Below, piece by piece: positions 7,682 to 16,789 of a stretch of 64,000 nt of DNA. How positions within the stretch are numbered: the stretch's first letter is position 1; each line of letters opens with the position of its first letter. The notes beneath the pieces were generated by a model. It saw only the letters and a list, made by a program, of their open reading frames with translations. It ran no database searches and was not told where the DNA came from. The translations under genes and the position numbers were made by a program. The stretch comes from Priestia endophytica DSM 13796 (GTDB taxonomy: Bacteria > Bacillota > Bacilli > Bacillales > Bacillaceae_H), in NCBI RefSeq assembly GCF_900115845.1, contig NZ_FOXX01000003.1, positions 200,124 through 264,123 of the forward strand, read 5' to 3'.

Positions 7682-8389
7682 TTATTCATCCTCGATAACA
7701 AGCTTGTATCCTAACCCTTTTACAGTCGTTAAGTAAATGGGTTTTGAAGGCTGATCCTCTATTTTTTCGCGCAGTCTTCTTATATGAACCATAATTGTAT
7801 TATCAAATCCAATAAAGTCTTCTCCCCATACAACATCACAAAGTCTTTCTTTACTAATTACTTTATTTGGATTTTCAAGAAAGTGCTTCATTAGTCCAAG
7901 CTCTTTTCGCTTAAGCTCTACAGTTTCTCCGTTTTTGATTAGCTCTGCTTTTTCTTCATTGAGTATAAAAGGACCTTTTGCAATAATAGGATCGCTTTTT
8001 TCCTGTTCCTTTCCATAACTTGCTCTTCTTAATTGAGCTTTCACTCTGTAAGCAACCTCTTTTGGACTAAACGGCTTTGTAATATAATCGTCTCCCCCAA
8101 TTGCAAAACCTAAAATCTTATCGATTTCTTCTGTTTTGGCTGATAAAAAGAGAATCGGTACTCTTGACACTGTTCGAATTTCTTTACATACGTCATATCC
8201 TTCTCCATCAGGTAACATAATATCTAGTAAAATAAGATCTGGTTTCTGCTGGCGAAATTGAGCCATCCCTTCCTTTGCAGTTGCAGCTGTTAATACGTGC
8301 TCAATTCCTTCCTTTTTTAACACCGTTTTTATAAGACGCAAAATATCTTCCTCATCATCTATGACAAGGATCTTTTCATTATTCACCAT
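7682..8389 (-). CDS. OmpR-family response regulator
   Basis: A 235-residue response regulator: receiver domain about 5-118 with the acidic pair DD at 11-12, phospho-acceptor Asp56 (LILLDIMLP) and conserved Lys in ITKPFSP, followed by a winged-helix DNA-binding domain about 140-230 (FDNTIMVHIRRLREKI, TVKGLGYKL). It should bind direct repeats; a threefold AAGGTTTA array with 11- and 22-bp spacing sits before the ABC transporter operon upstream and is the obvious candidate target. A terminator separates it from yxeA, so it has its own promoter in 8390-8480, which I could not pinpoint. Confidence 0.92.
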   Translation of the reverse strand: MVNNEKILVIDDEEDILRLIKTVLKKEGIEHVLTAATAKEGMAQFRQQKPDLILLDIMLPDGEGYDVCKEIRTVSRVPILFLSAKTEEIDKILGFAIGGDDYITKPFSPKEVAYRVKAQLRRASYGKEQEKSDPIIAKGPFILNEEKAELIKNGETVELKRKELGLMKHFLENPNKVISKERLCDVVWGEDFIGFDNTIMVHIRRLREKIEDQPSKPIYLTTVKGLGYKLVIEDE

Positions 8390-8482
8390 ATATTAACAAC
8401 CACCTTTAAAATGTATCATGTTCCCTATTATATAGAAATTTCTGTCCTTATAAAACATTGCCATATTTCCTTCTCTTTCTAT

Positions 8483-8520
8483 AAAAAAATCCCTTTACAA
8501 AAGAAGTATTTTGCAAAGGG
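8483..8520 (-). terminator. Intrinsic terminator after yxeA-like gene
   Basis: On the minus strand CCCTTTGCAAAA pairs with TTTTGTAAAGGG around a six-base loop with one mismatch, followed by ATTTTTTT. It ends the ABC transporter/YxeA transcript before the response-regulator gene. Confidence 0.85.
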
Positions 8521-8531
8521 CGTAAAGTGAC

Positions 8532-8891
8532 TCACATTAAATTTTCTTTTGCTTTTTGAGGAACTTTATCTCCTTTTATTTCTTCATATGATGTAACACC
8601 TTTATCACTTTTTATAAATAGCTCTAAATAAGCTTGCTGGCGGAGTTGGTTTTGAGACGTAAATGTTACGGTTTTGGCTTCACCGTCTTCCTTTACTGCC
8701 TGAAGTGTATATTCATATCTCACATATACTTCTCCACTAGTGGCTCTTTCCTCTAACTTTTTACCCTCACCTATAATTTGTGTATAATATTTGTCAGTAC
8801 CTAATCTATTAATATTTACGTTCTGGAGAAATAGAAATCCTCCACCTAATACAACCAAGAACGATATAAGAATGATTGCCGTTTTTTTCAT
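8532..8891 (-). CDS. YxeA family protein (DUF1093), exported
   Basis: A 119-residue protein with an N-terminal hydrophobic segment (about 5-23, a signal peptide or anchor) and a small beta-rich domain typical of YxeA/DUF1093: DKYYTQIIGEGKKLEE, YEYTLQAVKEDGEAKTVTFT and a C-terminal SYEEIKGDKVPQKAKENL. YxeA proteins accompany BceAB/YxdLM-type antimicrobial-peptide transporters in Firmicutes. Their precise role is unknown. Lies 15 bp after the permease gene and before a terminator, so it is the last gene of the transporter operon. It is probably extracytoplasmic. Confidence 0.85.
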   Translation of the reverse strand: MKKTAIILISFLVVLGGGFLFLQNVNINRLGTDKYYTQIIGEGKKLEERATSGEVYVRYEYTLQAVKEDGEAKTVTFTSQNQLRQQAYLELFIKSDKGVTSYEEIKGDKVPQKAKENLM

Positions 8892-8906
8892 TATTTGTCT
8901 CCTTTT

Positions 8907-10841
8907 CTATTCATTTGTTTTCATCACAATTTTGTAATACGAGTTTACAGTTAAAATGTAATACAACACATACATGAAAGCATATGCACTTATGCATATA
9001 AGAACAGGCACAACTAGATTTGTTTGTAATAACTTTGATAAGGCTGTTAAAGCTATACTACAATGAGCAATCCCTACAATTAAAGGAAGCGTAAATATAA
9101 ATGCCTGCTGTTTCGCTATTGTTTTCTTAATTTGCCTTTTATCTACACCAATTTTATATAAAATGACGTAGCGACTTTGATCTGCATTTGCTTCTGCTAA
9201 TTGTTTGAAATAAATAATACTTCCTGTTGCGGCCAGAAATACTAGTCCTAAAAAACCTCCCATAAAAATCATCAAGCCCGCAGCCTCTAGTCCTGAAGCA
9301 TAATCTTCATAAAAGCTTGAGAATTGTGCACGATCAGCAAGAACAGCATTAATACTTTCCGTAAGTTGTTTTGCGTGTTCCTCGTCTGTAATTTCATAAA
9401 CTTCCATGTTCACTTGTTTCTCATTTTTTGCTAACTGTGCAAACATATCATCACTTACAACAACGGTTGCTCCCGCTGTATACGTATTTAAAACATTATA
9501 CTTTTTCAACTTTGTAAACGTAATTTCTCTTGTCTGCTCATTTCCTTTGAAAGAAACGGTTGAGCCTACATATTTAGGTGATATCCCTTCAAAATAGGCC
9601 GGCTCTAATACAGCTGCTTCATCCCCTTTTAAAGAGAGCCTATCTTTCCTTTTTTGCTCTTTTGCTAATTCATTGAAATCCTTAGATGAAATTACAGTGT
9701 AGATCATTGTATTAAAAGGCAGTTTATCCTTTAGATTTGTAATATCTCCTTTTAACTCAAGTGTTGAAATTTGTTTATGATACACTACTTTATGATCTTT
9801 ATTTTGATAGATTAAATCTTGCACGATTTTTGCTTTACTTTTATCTTCATCTCTAAACATCATACTGTTCGGGTCATTGATTTCTACATTGCTTTTATTG
9901 TTATAATAAAAACTGTATGCTGTTCCAACGGCTGTTAAGGTTGTTGCACTAAGTATTGCAATAATCGTCAGCATACGAGCATTTCCTTTTATTCGATATA
10001 GAAGCTGAGAAACACCAATCAGATTACTTCCCCGCCAAGCATAGCTTTTATTTTTCTTAACAAGCTTTAGTACATAAAGAGAGAATGTATTAAATAATAG
10101 ATACGAACCTAGTATAACCGTTATCAAGATAACGAGAGGAGTCACCATAAACCCTATCGTTTTCCAAACTTCCGATTGCAATAGGTTTTGAAGCGCAAGC
10201 CAATAACCAATACCAATGAGTATAAGCGATAAAAGTGCGATGAAAAGAGATGCTTTTGGCTCTTTCTCTCCTTCTTGATCTGCGCGGAAAAGTTCAATAA
10301 GTTGAAAACGATAAACTAGACGATAACCTTGAAAAGAAGCAATAAGCGTTATAATAAGAAATACAGTAACGGTGTTTATCACAGCGCTAAAAGAAATCTC
10401 AAAATTCCCAAGCACTTCGTATCCCATAACACTCATTAAAAGAGACACAAAAAATCTAGATAGTACTGCTCCAAGTATAATCCCTACAAATAGAGCACCT
10501 ATTCCCATAATGAAATTTTCATAAAAGAGCATGCGCCCAATCTGTTTTTTACGCACACCAAGTAAAGCATATAATCCAACTTCTTTTTTTCGCTTTCTCG
10601 TAAAAAAAGTATTGGAATACCAAATAAAAATGGCTACAAAAATGATTAAAATAACAGATGCTCCATTAAAAGCAGAGCTAATTTTTGGTGAAGAGTCAGA
10701 AGTTGCTTGAATGGTTTTATCGTATTTTAACGAAATAAACGTAAAATAGATAACAATGCTAAAAATAAGAGATGTGAAATATAAAAAATAGTTTTTGAAA
10801 TTTTTCCTCATGTTTTTTCTAGCAATACTAAAAAGGCTCAT
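8907..10841 (-). CDS. BceB/YxdM-type ABC transporter permease (FtsX)
   Basis: A 644-residue permease with about ten transmembrane helices: helices near 17-37 and 55-75, an FtsX-like four-helix block to about 225, a pair near 235-310, a large extracytoplasmic domain about 315-525, and a C-terminal FtsX block. This arrangement is that of BceB/YxdM/VraG peptide-detoxification permeases. Start ATG directly follows the ATPase stop (TAGATG), so translation is coupled. With the ATPase it would remove or shield cell-wall-active peptides at the membrane. The large domain normally binds the peptide or its lipid II target (family knowledge). Confidence 0.9.
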   Translation of the reverse strand: MSLFSIARKNMRKNFKNYFLYFTSLIFSIVIYFTFISLKYDKTIQATSDSSPKISSAFNGASVILIIFVAIFIWYSNTFFTRKRKKEVGLYALLGVRKKQIGRMLFYENFIMGIGALFVGIILGAVLSRFFVSLLMSVMGYEVLGNFEISFSAVINTVTVFLIITLIASFQGYRLVYRFQLIELFRADQEGEKEPKASLFIALLSLILIGIGYWLALQNLLQSEVWKTIGFMVTPLVILITVILGSYLLFNTFSLYVLKLVKKNKSYAWRGSNLIGVSQLLYRIKGNARMLTIIAILSATTLTAVGTAYSFYYNNKSNVEINDPNSMMFRDEDKSKAKIVQDLIYQNKDHKVVYHKQISTLELKGDITNLKDKLPFNTMIYTVISSKDFNELAKEQKRKDRLSLKGDEAAVLEPAYFEGISPKYVGSTVSFKGNEQTREITFTKLKKYNVLNTYTAGATVVVSDDMFAQLAKNEKQVNMEVYEITDEEHAKQLTESINAVLADRAQFSSFYEDYASGLEAAGLMIFMGGFLGLVFLAATGSIIYFKQLAEANADQSRYVILYKIGVDKRQIKKTIAKQQAFIFTLPLIVGIAHCSIALTALSKLLQTNLVVPVLICISAYAFMYVLYYILTVNSYYKIVMKTNE

Positions 10842-11597
10842 CTATGCTCCACCTCCAATGGAAGCGAGAACATATAGAATTTGTTCAAAGAAACCTTGGC
10901 GATCTTTTTCACCTTTATAAATTTCAGCAGCAATGCTGCCGTCCTTAATAAACAACACACGTTTGCAAAAACTTGCTGCAAAAGCGTCGTGTGTAACCAT
11001 CATAATCGTTGCTTCTCTTTCTCTATTTAATTTCGTTAAGCTTTCTAACAGACTTTTCGCAGATTTAGAGTCAAGTGCTCCTGTTGGTTCATCTGCTAAT
11101 ACTAAAGCAGGATTTGCAATAATCGCTCGCGCTGCTGCTGTACGCTGTTTCTGACCACCTGATATATGATAAGGATACTTATCGAGAAGATTACTAATGC
11201 CGAACGTTTTAGCAATATCGTTCACCCGTTTTTCAATTTCTGCTGCTGAGACTTTTGCTAGGGCAAGAGGCAAAAGAATATTTTCTTTTACTGTTAATGT
11301 GTCAAGAAGGTTATAGTCTTGAAAAATAAAGCCAAGTTTGTCTCTTCTAAAGTCCGAAAGCTCCTTTTCTTTCATTTTGACGATGTTTTGCTCTGAGATC
11401 ATAATCTCTCCAGCTGTTGGGGTATCAATGGTTGAAAAAATATTTAGTAATGTTGACTTACCAGCACCAGAGGGTCCCATAATGCCGATAAATTCTCCTT
11501 CTTGAATCTCTAAATTGATGTCTTCTAATGCTCTATATACATTCCCTTTAGTTCCAAATACCTTTTGGATGTTTCTTGCTTTTAAAATGGTTTTCAT
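10842..11597 (-). CDS. BceA/YxdL-type ABC transporter ATP-binding protein
   Basis: A 251-residue ABC ATPase of the MacB/LolD class: Walker A GPSGAGKST near 42-50, Q-loop FIFQDYNLL, signature HISGGQKQRTAAARAI, Walker B ALVLADEPTGALDS and H-loop MVTHD. First gene of the transporter operon, with GGGAGG seven bases upstream of ATG. Partner of the adjacent ten-helix permease. Homologues in Bacillus give resistance to bacitracin or cationic peptides. The actual ligand here is unknown. Expression is probably controlled by the downstream two-component system through the repeats just upstream. Confidence 0.93.
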   Translation of the reverse strand: MKTILKARNIQKVFGTKGNVYRALEDINLEIQEGEFIGIMGPSGAGKSTLLNIFSTIDTPTAGEIMISEQNIVKMKEKELSDFRRDKLGFIFQDYNLLDTLTVKENILLPLALAKVSAAEIEKRVNDIAKTFGISNLLDKYPYHISGGQKQRTAAARAIIANPALVLADEPTGALDSKSAKSLLESLTKLNREREATIMMVTHDAFAASFCKRVLFIKDGSIAAEIYKGEKDRQGFFEQILYVLASIGGGA

Positions 11598-11629
11598 TTG
11601 TTATCCTCCCTGACTAATCTACAAGAACG

Positions 11630-11681
11630 ATTATAGATGCCGAACCTTACATCATTTTAATGTAAACCTTACATAAACCTT
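11630..11681 (-). promoter_or_regulatory. Promoter with three direct repeats, probable response-regulator site
   Basis: The minus strand carries AAGGTTTA, AAGGTTTA and AAGGTTCG starting at 11681, 11670 and 11648, that is 11 and 22 bp apart (one and two helical turns). They lie immediately upstream of a TATAAT -10 element (11630-11635). There is no good -35 hexamer at 17 bp, as expected for an activator-dependent promoter. OmpR-family regulators bind such phased direct repeats, and the regulator is encoded downstream at 7682-8389. Confidence 0.72.
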
Positions 11682-11683
11682 AA

Positions 11684-11713
11684 AAAACCCTTATCAAAGC
11701 TGATAAGGGTTTT
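11684..11713 (-). terminator. Intrinsic terminator of the phospholipase D-like gene
   Basis: A perfect 12-bp stem AAAACCCTTATC / GATAAGGGTTTT with a six-base loop, downstream of the PLD-like gene and immediately before the ABC operon control region. It overlaps the T/A runs on both strands and could be bidirectional. Confidence 0.88.
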
Positions 11714-11733
11714 AGGCATTTATAATATGTGAG

Positions 11734-13161
11734 TTAAATAAGCTCTTTCCATAATACAGTCATTTTGGAAAGTGCACGAAGGAATGTAGATTTTAAAAAA
11801 GGTGCTTTTTGTTTCTCTTCATAAGGTTTTCGTACATACTGTTGATCTTTCGCTATAAGTGCACTATGCTCTACTTTATCGTCAATAGCTTTCGTTAACT
11901 CTGATGCAAATGCCTTACTATCAATAATAAGAACAGATTCTGTATTTAAGAAAACTGAACGTGAATCAATATTAAAAGACCCAACAACGCTCAGACTTTG
12001 ATCATAAACAATGGACTTTCCATGTATAGAATGTGGTCCACCATATTCATAAATCGTAGATCCTGTTTGAACAACACGATCTCTTGATGCCATATATCCC
12101 GCAAAAGCAAGAGCATTAGGCGTAGAAATTAACGAATTAGTAAGAATGGTTGTCTCTATTTTTTCATTTCTTTTACGAGGCATATATTTTTCCATATTTT
12201 TAGTTGGAACAATATACGGACTTTGAATAACCATAGAAGTATGAGCTTGTTTTCCGAGTGAGATTAAACTTTCCCAAACAACAGGTGTTTTATGAAACCG
12301 TTCGATTGGATTATGAATAAAAGCAATTTTATGAGCAGGCACTGTTGATGTTTTCCACTGAAAAAGTGGACTCACAAATTCATTCTGAATTTCTTTTGCT
12401 TTTTGATATTTATCTTTCAAACGATCTCTCACACGTTCTCCCTTTTCTTTTTCACTTTCTGAAATATCTTGGAAAACAGTCTTTGTATAGGGATGTTTCC
12501 ACAGTTCATTCATATAGTTTTTCATTGGAATGATAACACTATCTTTGCGCTGTGTCTCATTAAATACTATCGTATCCCGATCATAAACAAAATCATCAGA
12601 AGGAGTCTTCGCCAAGTACTTGTCTCCTATATTTCTCCCTCCAATAATGGCTAAATCCTCATCTACCATCATTATTTTGTCATGAAGGCGATTATTCCAT
12701 GTCCATGGCTTCAATAGTGTAAATGGCTCATAATATTTTAGCTCAATGTTCGGATGCGAAGCTAAAGCATAGCGAACATCACTTCTTTTTCCTCGTAAAT
12801 TATGACAAATACTATCCAAAAGCACGCGTACACGCACCCCTCGGTCTGCTGCTTGAAACAGCGCTCCTAAAACGAAATCAGTAGATTCTCCTTTTCCAAT
12901 GGAATAATAGGCAATGTCAATTGAATCCCTTGCTTCTTGAATCATCTTTATTCGAGCAATTCCTGAGTTATAACCGTCTTCAAGGAGCAGAACCCGGTCA
13001 TCTTTAGAATGCTGTTCTTTCCAAACATGAGCTGTACTTCTACTATCTTCATCATTTTTTTCAATAGGAAGATAAAACAAAGCAACTGCTGTTACTATAG
13101 CGTATGTAACATATAAAAATAAAACAAATACTAGTCCTTTCACTATGCTTTTTGCTTTCAT
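11734..13161 (-). CDS. Membrane-anchored phospholipase D-like protein (two HKD motifs)
   Basis: A 475-residue protein with one N-terminal transmembrane helix (about 9-32) and two PLDc domains. The HxK(x4)D motifs are both intact: HDKIMMVD in the first half and HGKSIVYD in the second, each followed by the usual G-G/S-x-N segment (IIGGRNIGD, VVGSFNIDSRS). This is the architecture of cardiolipin synthase-like and YmdC/ClsC-like enzymes, which transfer or hydrolyse phosphatidyl groups at the membrane. A true cardiolipin synthase usually has two N-terminal helices. With only one, a phospholipase D-like or ClsC-type role is as likely. Transcribed alone, ending at a strong terminator. Confidence 0.82.
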   Translation of the reverse strand: MKAKSIVKGLVFVLFLYVTYAIVTAVALFYLPIEKNDEDSRSTAHVWKEQHSKDDRVLLLEDGYNSGIARIKMIQEARDSIDIAYYSIGKGESTDFVLGALFQAADRGVRVRVLLDSICHNLRGKRSDVRYALASHPNIELKYYEPFTLLKPWTWNNRLHDKIMMVDEDLAIIGGRNIGDKYLAKTPSDDFVYDRDTIVFNETQRKDSVIIPMKNYMNELWKHPYTKTVFQDISESEKEKGERVRDRLKDKYQKAKEIQNEFVSPLFQWKTSTVPAHKIAFIHNPIERFHKTPVVWESLISLGKQAHTSMVIQSPYIVPTKNMEKYMPRKRNEKIETTILTNSLISTPNALAFAGYMASRDRVVQTGSTIYEYGGPHSIHGKSIVYDQSLSVVGSFNIDSRSVFLNTESVLIIDSKAFASELTKAIDDKVEHSALIAKDQQYVRKPYEEKQKAPFLKSTFLRALSKMTVLWKELI

Positions 13162-13266
13162 ATTTTTTTCATCTCTTTATGTTTCAATTTCTTCTTATAA
13201 TTTATAAAAAAGAGCTATTTTATACGATAAATTTCTCTTTTTGTCAGAATAGCTGTACATGTTAAA

Positions 13267-13295
13267 AAGACCTTCTTTAACTTGAGCAAGGTCTT
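13267..13295 (-). terminator. Intrinsic terminator of the collagen-stalk gene
   Basis: On the minus strand AAGACCTT pairs with AAGGTCTT around a 13-base loop that can form further pairs (CTT/AAG), followed by TTTAAC. Located just after the collagen-like gene. Confidence 0.7.
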
Positions 13296-13305
13296 CTTCA
13301 TTTTC

Positions 13306-13821
13306 CTATTGAATTCTTATTACATTGAGAGAAGCTCCGATTGTTCCTCCACCAGATATCAGGGTATCCGTTAATAAAATACTGCTAAAAAGCTGAAGAG
13401 AAAGCGTGCTCCCTGCTGTAAGCGGTGCAATACAATCTTTGTAAAATGTCGCATTACTAACAGCCGGAACTAGGATTGTACCTGGAATAGGCGTTCCATT
13501 TGCCGTTACTCTCGCTCCAGCGCCAAGACCAAGGCCAACTGTTGTATTAATTTGATACGTAATATAATAGCGACCTGTTTCAGGAACAGTGAAAACTGTA
13601 TCATTTATACTTACGATAAAGTTTCCTAAACTTTGGTTGTTTGGAAGGCGAATATTTGTTGATCCACCTAGGGCAACAACAATAATAGATCCAAGCGTGT
13701 TTGAAGCAAATATTCCACTTGTTGTTACACTAGTACCTGTTGTCCCCGTTACTCCCGTTGCCCCCGTCGCTCCTTCCCCCCCACAGTTGCCTAGAGGTCC
13801 ACAAAAATTTATCCCTGACAC
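13306..13821 (-). CDS. Short collagen-stalk exosporium-type protein (BclA/ExsF-like C-terminal domain)
   Basis: A 171-residue protein: a short N-terminal leader with two cysteines, a tiny collagen-like stretch of G-x-T triplets (about residues 15-32, GEGATGATGVTGTTG), then a C-terminal beta-sandwich of the BclA/ExsF TNF-like type (SLGNFIVSINDTVFTVPETG, YYITYQINTT, LSLQLFSSILL). Such proteins trimerise and decorate the exosporium or spore coat of Bacillus. The stalk here is unusually short compared with BclA. GTG start with GGAGGAGGAAGACAG before it. Transcribed alone. No promoter for a mother-cell sigma factor could be fixed in the 185 bp upstream, which also hold a weak stem downstream of pucE (13930-13970). 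Confidence 0.8.
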   Translation of the reverse strand: MSGINFCGPLGNCGGEGATGATGVTGTTGTSVTTSGIFASNTLGSIIVVALGGSTNIRLPNNQSLGNFIVSINDTVFTVPETGRYYITYQINTTVGLGLGAGARVTANGTPIPGTILVPAVSNATFYKDCIAPLTAGSTLSLQLFSSILLTDTLISGGGTIGASLNVIRIQ

Positions 13822-14006
13822 CTGTCTTCCTCCTCCACTTCGTACATTTATTTAGCTCTTATAATTTATTCAACTTAGTGAAGGACGAAACGGTATTTAA
13901 CCTACTAAAAAATGAACAGAGAAAAAATAGAATATAAGCGAAAATAAAAAATGAAGAAACACATTTTTCATCTATAAAAATAAAAGAATATAGTGAAGCG
14001 ATTACA

Positions 14007-14537
14007 CTATGATTCTATCTTTGGTTGAGAATCAAGCGTTCTTTTGATGCTATCAACTGCTCTGTAAATTCCTCCATACCCCGTGCAGCGACAAAGATTC
14101 CCAGACAAGCCTTCTTTAATTTCGCAATCTGTGGGATTTTCGTTTTCTTGAAACAAATATTTAGTGGCCATAATCATTCCTGATGTACAATATCCACACT
14201 GAAACCCACCTTCATCTAAAAAAGCTTTTTGACAAATATCTAAATCCCCTTTTTTTAATCCCTCAATTGTAGTAATGTGCGCATTTTGAACTTGATAAGA
14301 GAGCAATAAACAGGAATTCACTAAATTCCCATCCATTAAAATCAAACATGCTCCGCACCTACCAATTCCACACGAAACTTTTGTACCTGTTAAAGAGAGA
14401 TCATCTCGCAAAATATCAACAAGTCTTTTTGTTGGAGAAACAGTGATTGTAAACTCTTCACCATTTACAGAAAAAGTAAGCTTTAATTTTTCTCGTTCTT
14501 CTTTCAAATTACGCTTTTCTATTTTTTCGTAGCTCAT
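14007..14537 (-). CDS. pucE: Xanthine dehydrogenase, [2Fe-2S] subunit
   Basis: A 176-residue iron-sulfur subunit. The N-terminal plant-type ferredoxin domain carries CGIGRCGAC plus a later Cys (NSC). The C-terminal helical [2Fe-2S] domain carries QCGYCTSGM and the CRCTGY motif. It relays electrons between the molybdenum site in PucD and FAD in PucC. Last of five genes in an operon where every pair overlaps by 4 bp (ATGA), matching B. subtilis pucABCDE in order and content. Family alternatives are other molybdenum hydroxylases such as CO or nicotinate dehydrogenases; gene order favours purine catabolism. Confidence 0.88.
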   Translation of the reverse strand: MSYEKIEKRNLKEEREKLKLTFSVNGEEFTITVSPTKRLVDILRDDLSLTGTKVSCGIGRCGACLILMDGNLVNSCLLLSYQVQNAHITTIEGLKKGDLDICQKAFLDEGGFQCGYCTSGMIMATKYLFQENENPTDCEIKEGLSGNLCRCTGYGGIYRAVDSIKRTLDSQPKIES

Positions 14538-16789
14538 TTTTTCACTCCTTCCTCAAGTTGATCTAATATATTTTCAGGTTGAAGAGGGAGTTTGTTTACA
14601 AAACACTTGATAGCATCATAAACAGCTGCCGCAATAGCAGGAGCAACAGCAATTGTTCCGATTTCTCCAACGCCTCGAGGACCATAGCTATCTTCTTTAT
14701 AGAGAGTTTCAATTTTGCTTATGTTCATTTGAAGAGGCACATCTGAAATACTTGGAATAAGGTACGTGTCAATGTTATCTCTTGTATATAACCCACTACA
14801 TATATGTGAATCTTCCATTAGCGTATAGCCAAGAGCCATTGCCGCTCCTCCTTCAATTTGCCCTTGATAACCTCGTTCGCTTATAACAGGCCCTGCAGCA
14901 ATAGCATGGTCCATTTTTGACACTTTTACCATTCCTGTTATAACGTCTACTTCAACTTCAACCGCAACAGCCCCGAATGCGTATAGAAAATGACCTCCAA
15001 CAACAGCGTCAGGAGTTGTTGGAAAATGAAAATGAGTTTCAACACGAGGGAGTCTGGGGGAAAAAACGCGCTCAGCCACTTCTTTGTATGTTAGACAAAG
15101 ACTATGTTCACACTCGCCTTGTTTATACCATACCCCTCCTGCTCCTAATAAAAGGAGATCTGTCGGCAAATTGAGAAATTGAGAAACTCCTTGTAGTAAT
15201 TGAGCTTTAAATTCTCCTTTCATTCTTTGAATTGCTTGCCATACCATACTTGTGCCTCTTGACGCCGTTGAAGATCCAGAAGAAGGAACATATTTAGTAT
15301 CTCCAATCACAATTTTCAAGTCTTCTGGAGCGCACCCAAGCTCCTCTGTTGTAATGTTTTCAATGACAGATAGCAATCCTTGCCCACATTCTTCAAATCC
15401 AAAAGATATTTCAATTTCTCCATCTTTCGTTAAAGAAAGTCGTCCACCTGCTGCATCAAGTCGCCCAAAACCTAACCCACCACCATGCATTGTTATAGCT
15501 GTTCCTACTCCAATTAGCTTTCCTTCTTTTCTTCTTCTATCTTTTTGTAAAATAGGCGATTCTCCAATAGCACAAAGCACATCTCGCGCTCCATCTGTTG
15601 GCGCAATTTTTTGACCTAAAGGGCCTGGATCGAACGTTTCTCTAAGATTCTGAGCTCGAATTTGAAGAGGTTCTAACTTAAGCTCCTCAGCTAAACGATC
15701 CATTTGACCCTCAAGTGCAAACGTAATTTGATTTCCTCCAAACCCCCGAAACTCCCCTGCTACACCATTATTAGTAAAAACAGAAACTCCTTTTGTTTTA
15801 ACATGTGGAATAAGATAAGGACCTATAGCGTGTTCAACTGCAAAATCCAATACTGCTGGCCCTAATGTTGCATATGCTCCTGTATCTGCTATAATATTTG
15901 TCTCTTGAGCAAGCACTTTCCCTTTTCTTGTTGCCCCTGTTTTCATCCTAATTTTCATTGGATGGCGTTTTATACTTGAACGAATAGATTCACGTCTAGT
16001 TTGATGAATTTTCACAGGTTGCTGCGTTTTCAGGGCAAGAATTGCTCCATATTGTTGCACATTGAGCTCATCCTTCCCGCCAAAAGATCCTCCCATTGGA
16101 CTTGAAACAACTCTTATATCCTGTTCGGGAATGGCAAGAATGCGAGCAAGCTGAAAACGATCTTTGTAGCCATGCTGTGTTCCCATGTAAACCGTAATCT
16201 TTCCATCCTCTTCTGGAACAACAACGCCTCCTTCTGTTTCCATATAAAGATGGGCTTGCCTAGGAAGTTTATATGTTTCTTCAATAATGACGTCACAGTT
16301 TGCAAATCCTTCTTCAACATCTCCTTTTTCATACTGTGCTTGATATAAAACATTGCCATTTGGATGAAGTTTTACAGCACTTTTCTCTAAGGCTTGTTCT
16401 GGACTAGAAATGATAGGAAGCTCTTCATAATATACTTCAATAAGCTCTAACGCCTGTTCGGCTATCCTTTCACTTTCAGCCGCTACCGCTGCGATAGCAT
16501 CTCCTATATAGCGAACTCGCTCTTCACAAAAAACCGGTTGATCAGGAAAAACAATTCCAAATCGATTCATTCCCTTCACATCTTTACTTGTTACAACCGC
16601 TTTTACTCCTGCTAATTCTTCAGCTTTTTTCGTACAAATTGAGATGATATTTGCATGAGGATACTTACTTCTGAGTACTTTTCCATACAGCATATTTGGA
16701 AAAGTTAAGTCTGTTAAATATTTAAGTTCCCCTGTTACTTTCTCTTTTCCATCAGGACGAACTCTGTCTTTTATTGTTTCGTTCATCAA
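14534..16789 (-). CDS. pucD: Xanthine dehydrogenase, molybdenum-cofactor subunit
   Basis: A 751-residue large subunit. An N-terminal aldehyde-oxidase a/b-hammerhead domain (about 15-120) is followed by the molybdopterin-binding region with SPMGGSFGGKDE (near 240), GEFRGFGGNQ, the GFEECGQG segment and the C-terminal RGVGEIGTIAVAP, whose Glu is the expected catalytic base. It hydroxylates hypoxanthine/xanthine to urate in the cytoplasm. Start and stop overlap its neighbours by 4 bp. The molybdenum cofactor is probably cytosine-modified, given the MocA-like PucB in the operon. Confidence 0.88.
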   Translation of the reverse strand: MMNETIKDRVRPDGKEKVTGELKYLTDLTFPNMLYGKVLRSKYPHANIISICTKKAEELAGVKAVVTSKDVKGMNRFGIVFPDQPVFCEERVRYIGDAIAAVAAESERIAEQALELIEVYYEELPIISSPEQALEKSAVKLHPNGNVLYQAQYEKGDVEEGFANCDVIIEETYKLPRQAHLYMETEGGVVVPEEDGKITVYMGTQHGYKDRFQLARILAIPEQDIRVVSSPMGGSFGGKDELNVQQYGAILALKTQQPVKIHQTRRESIRSSIKRHPMKIRMKTGATRKGKVLAQETNIIADTGAYATLGPAVLDFAVEHAIGPYLIPHVKTKGVSVFTNNGVAGEFRGFGGNQITFALEGQMDRLAEELKLEPLQIRAQNLRETFDPGPLGQKIAPTDGARDVLCAIGESPILQKDRRRKEGKLIGVGTAITMHGGGLGFGRLDAAGGRLSLTKDGEIEISFGFEECGQGLLSVIENITTEELGCAPEDLKIVIGDTKYVPSSGSSTASRGTSMVWQAIQRMKGEFKAQLLQGVSQFLNLPTDLLLLGAGGVWYKQGECEHSLCLTYKEVAERVFSPRLPRVETHFHFPTTPDAVVGGHFLYAFGAVAVEVEVDVITGMVKVSKMDHAIAAGPVISERGYQGQIEGGAAMALGYTLMEDSHICSGLYTRDNIDTYLIPSISDVPLQMNISKIETLYKEDSYGPRGVGEIGTIAVAPAIAAAVYDAIKCFVNKLPLQPENILDQLEEGVKK

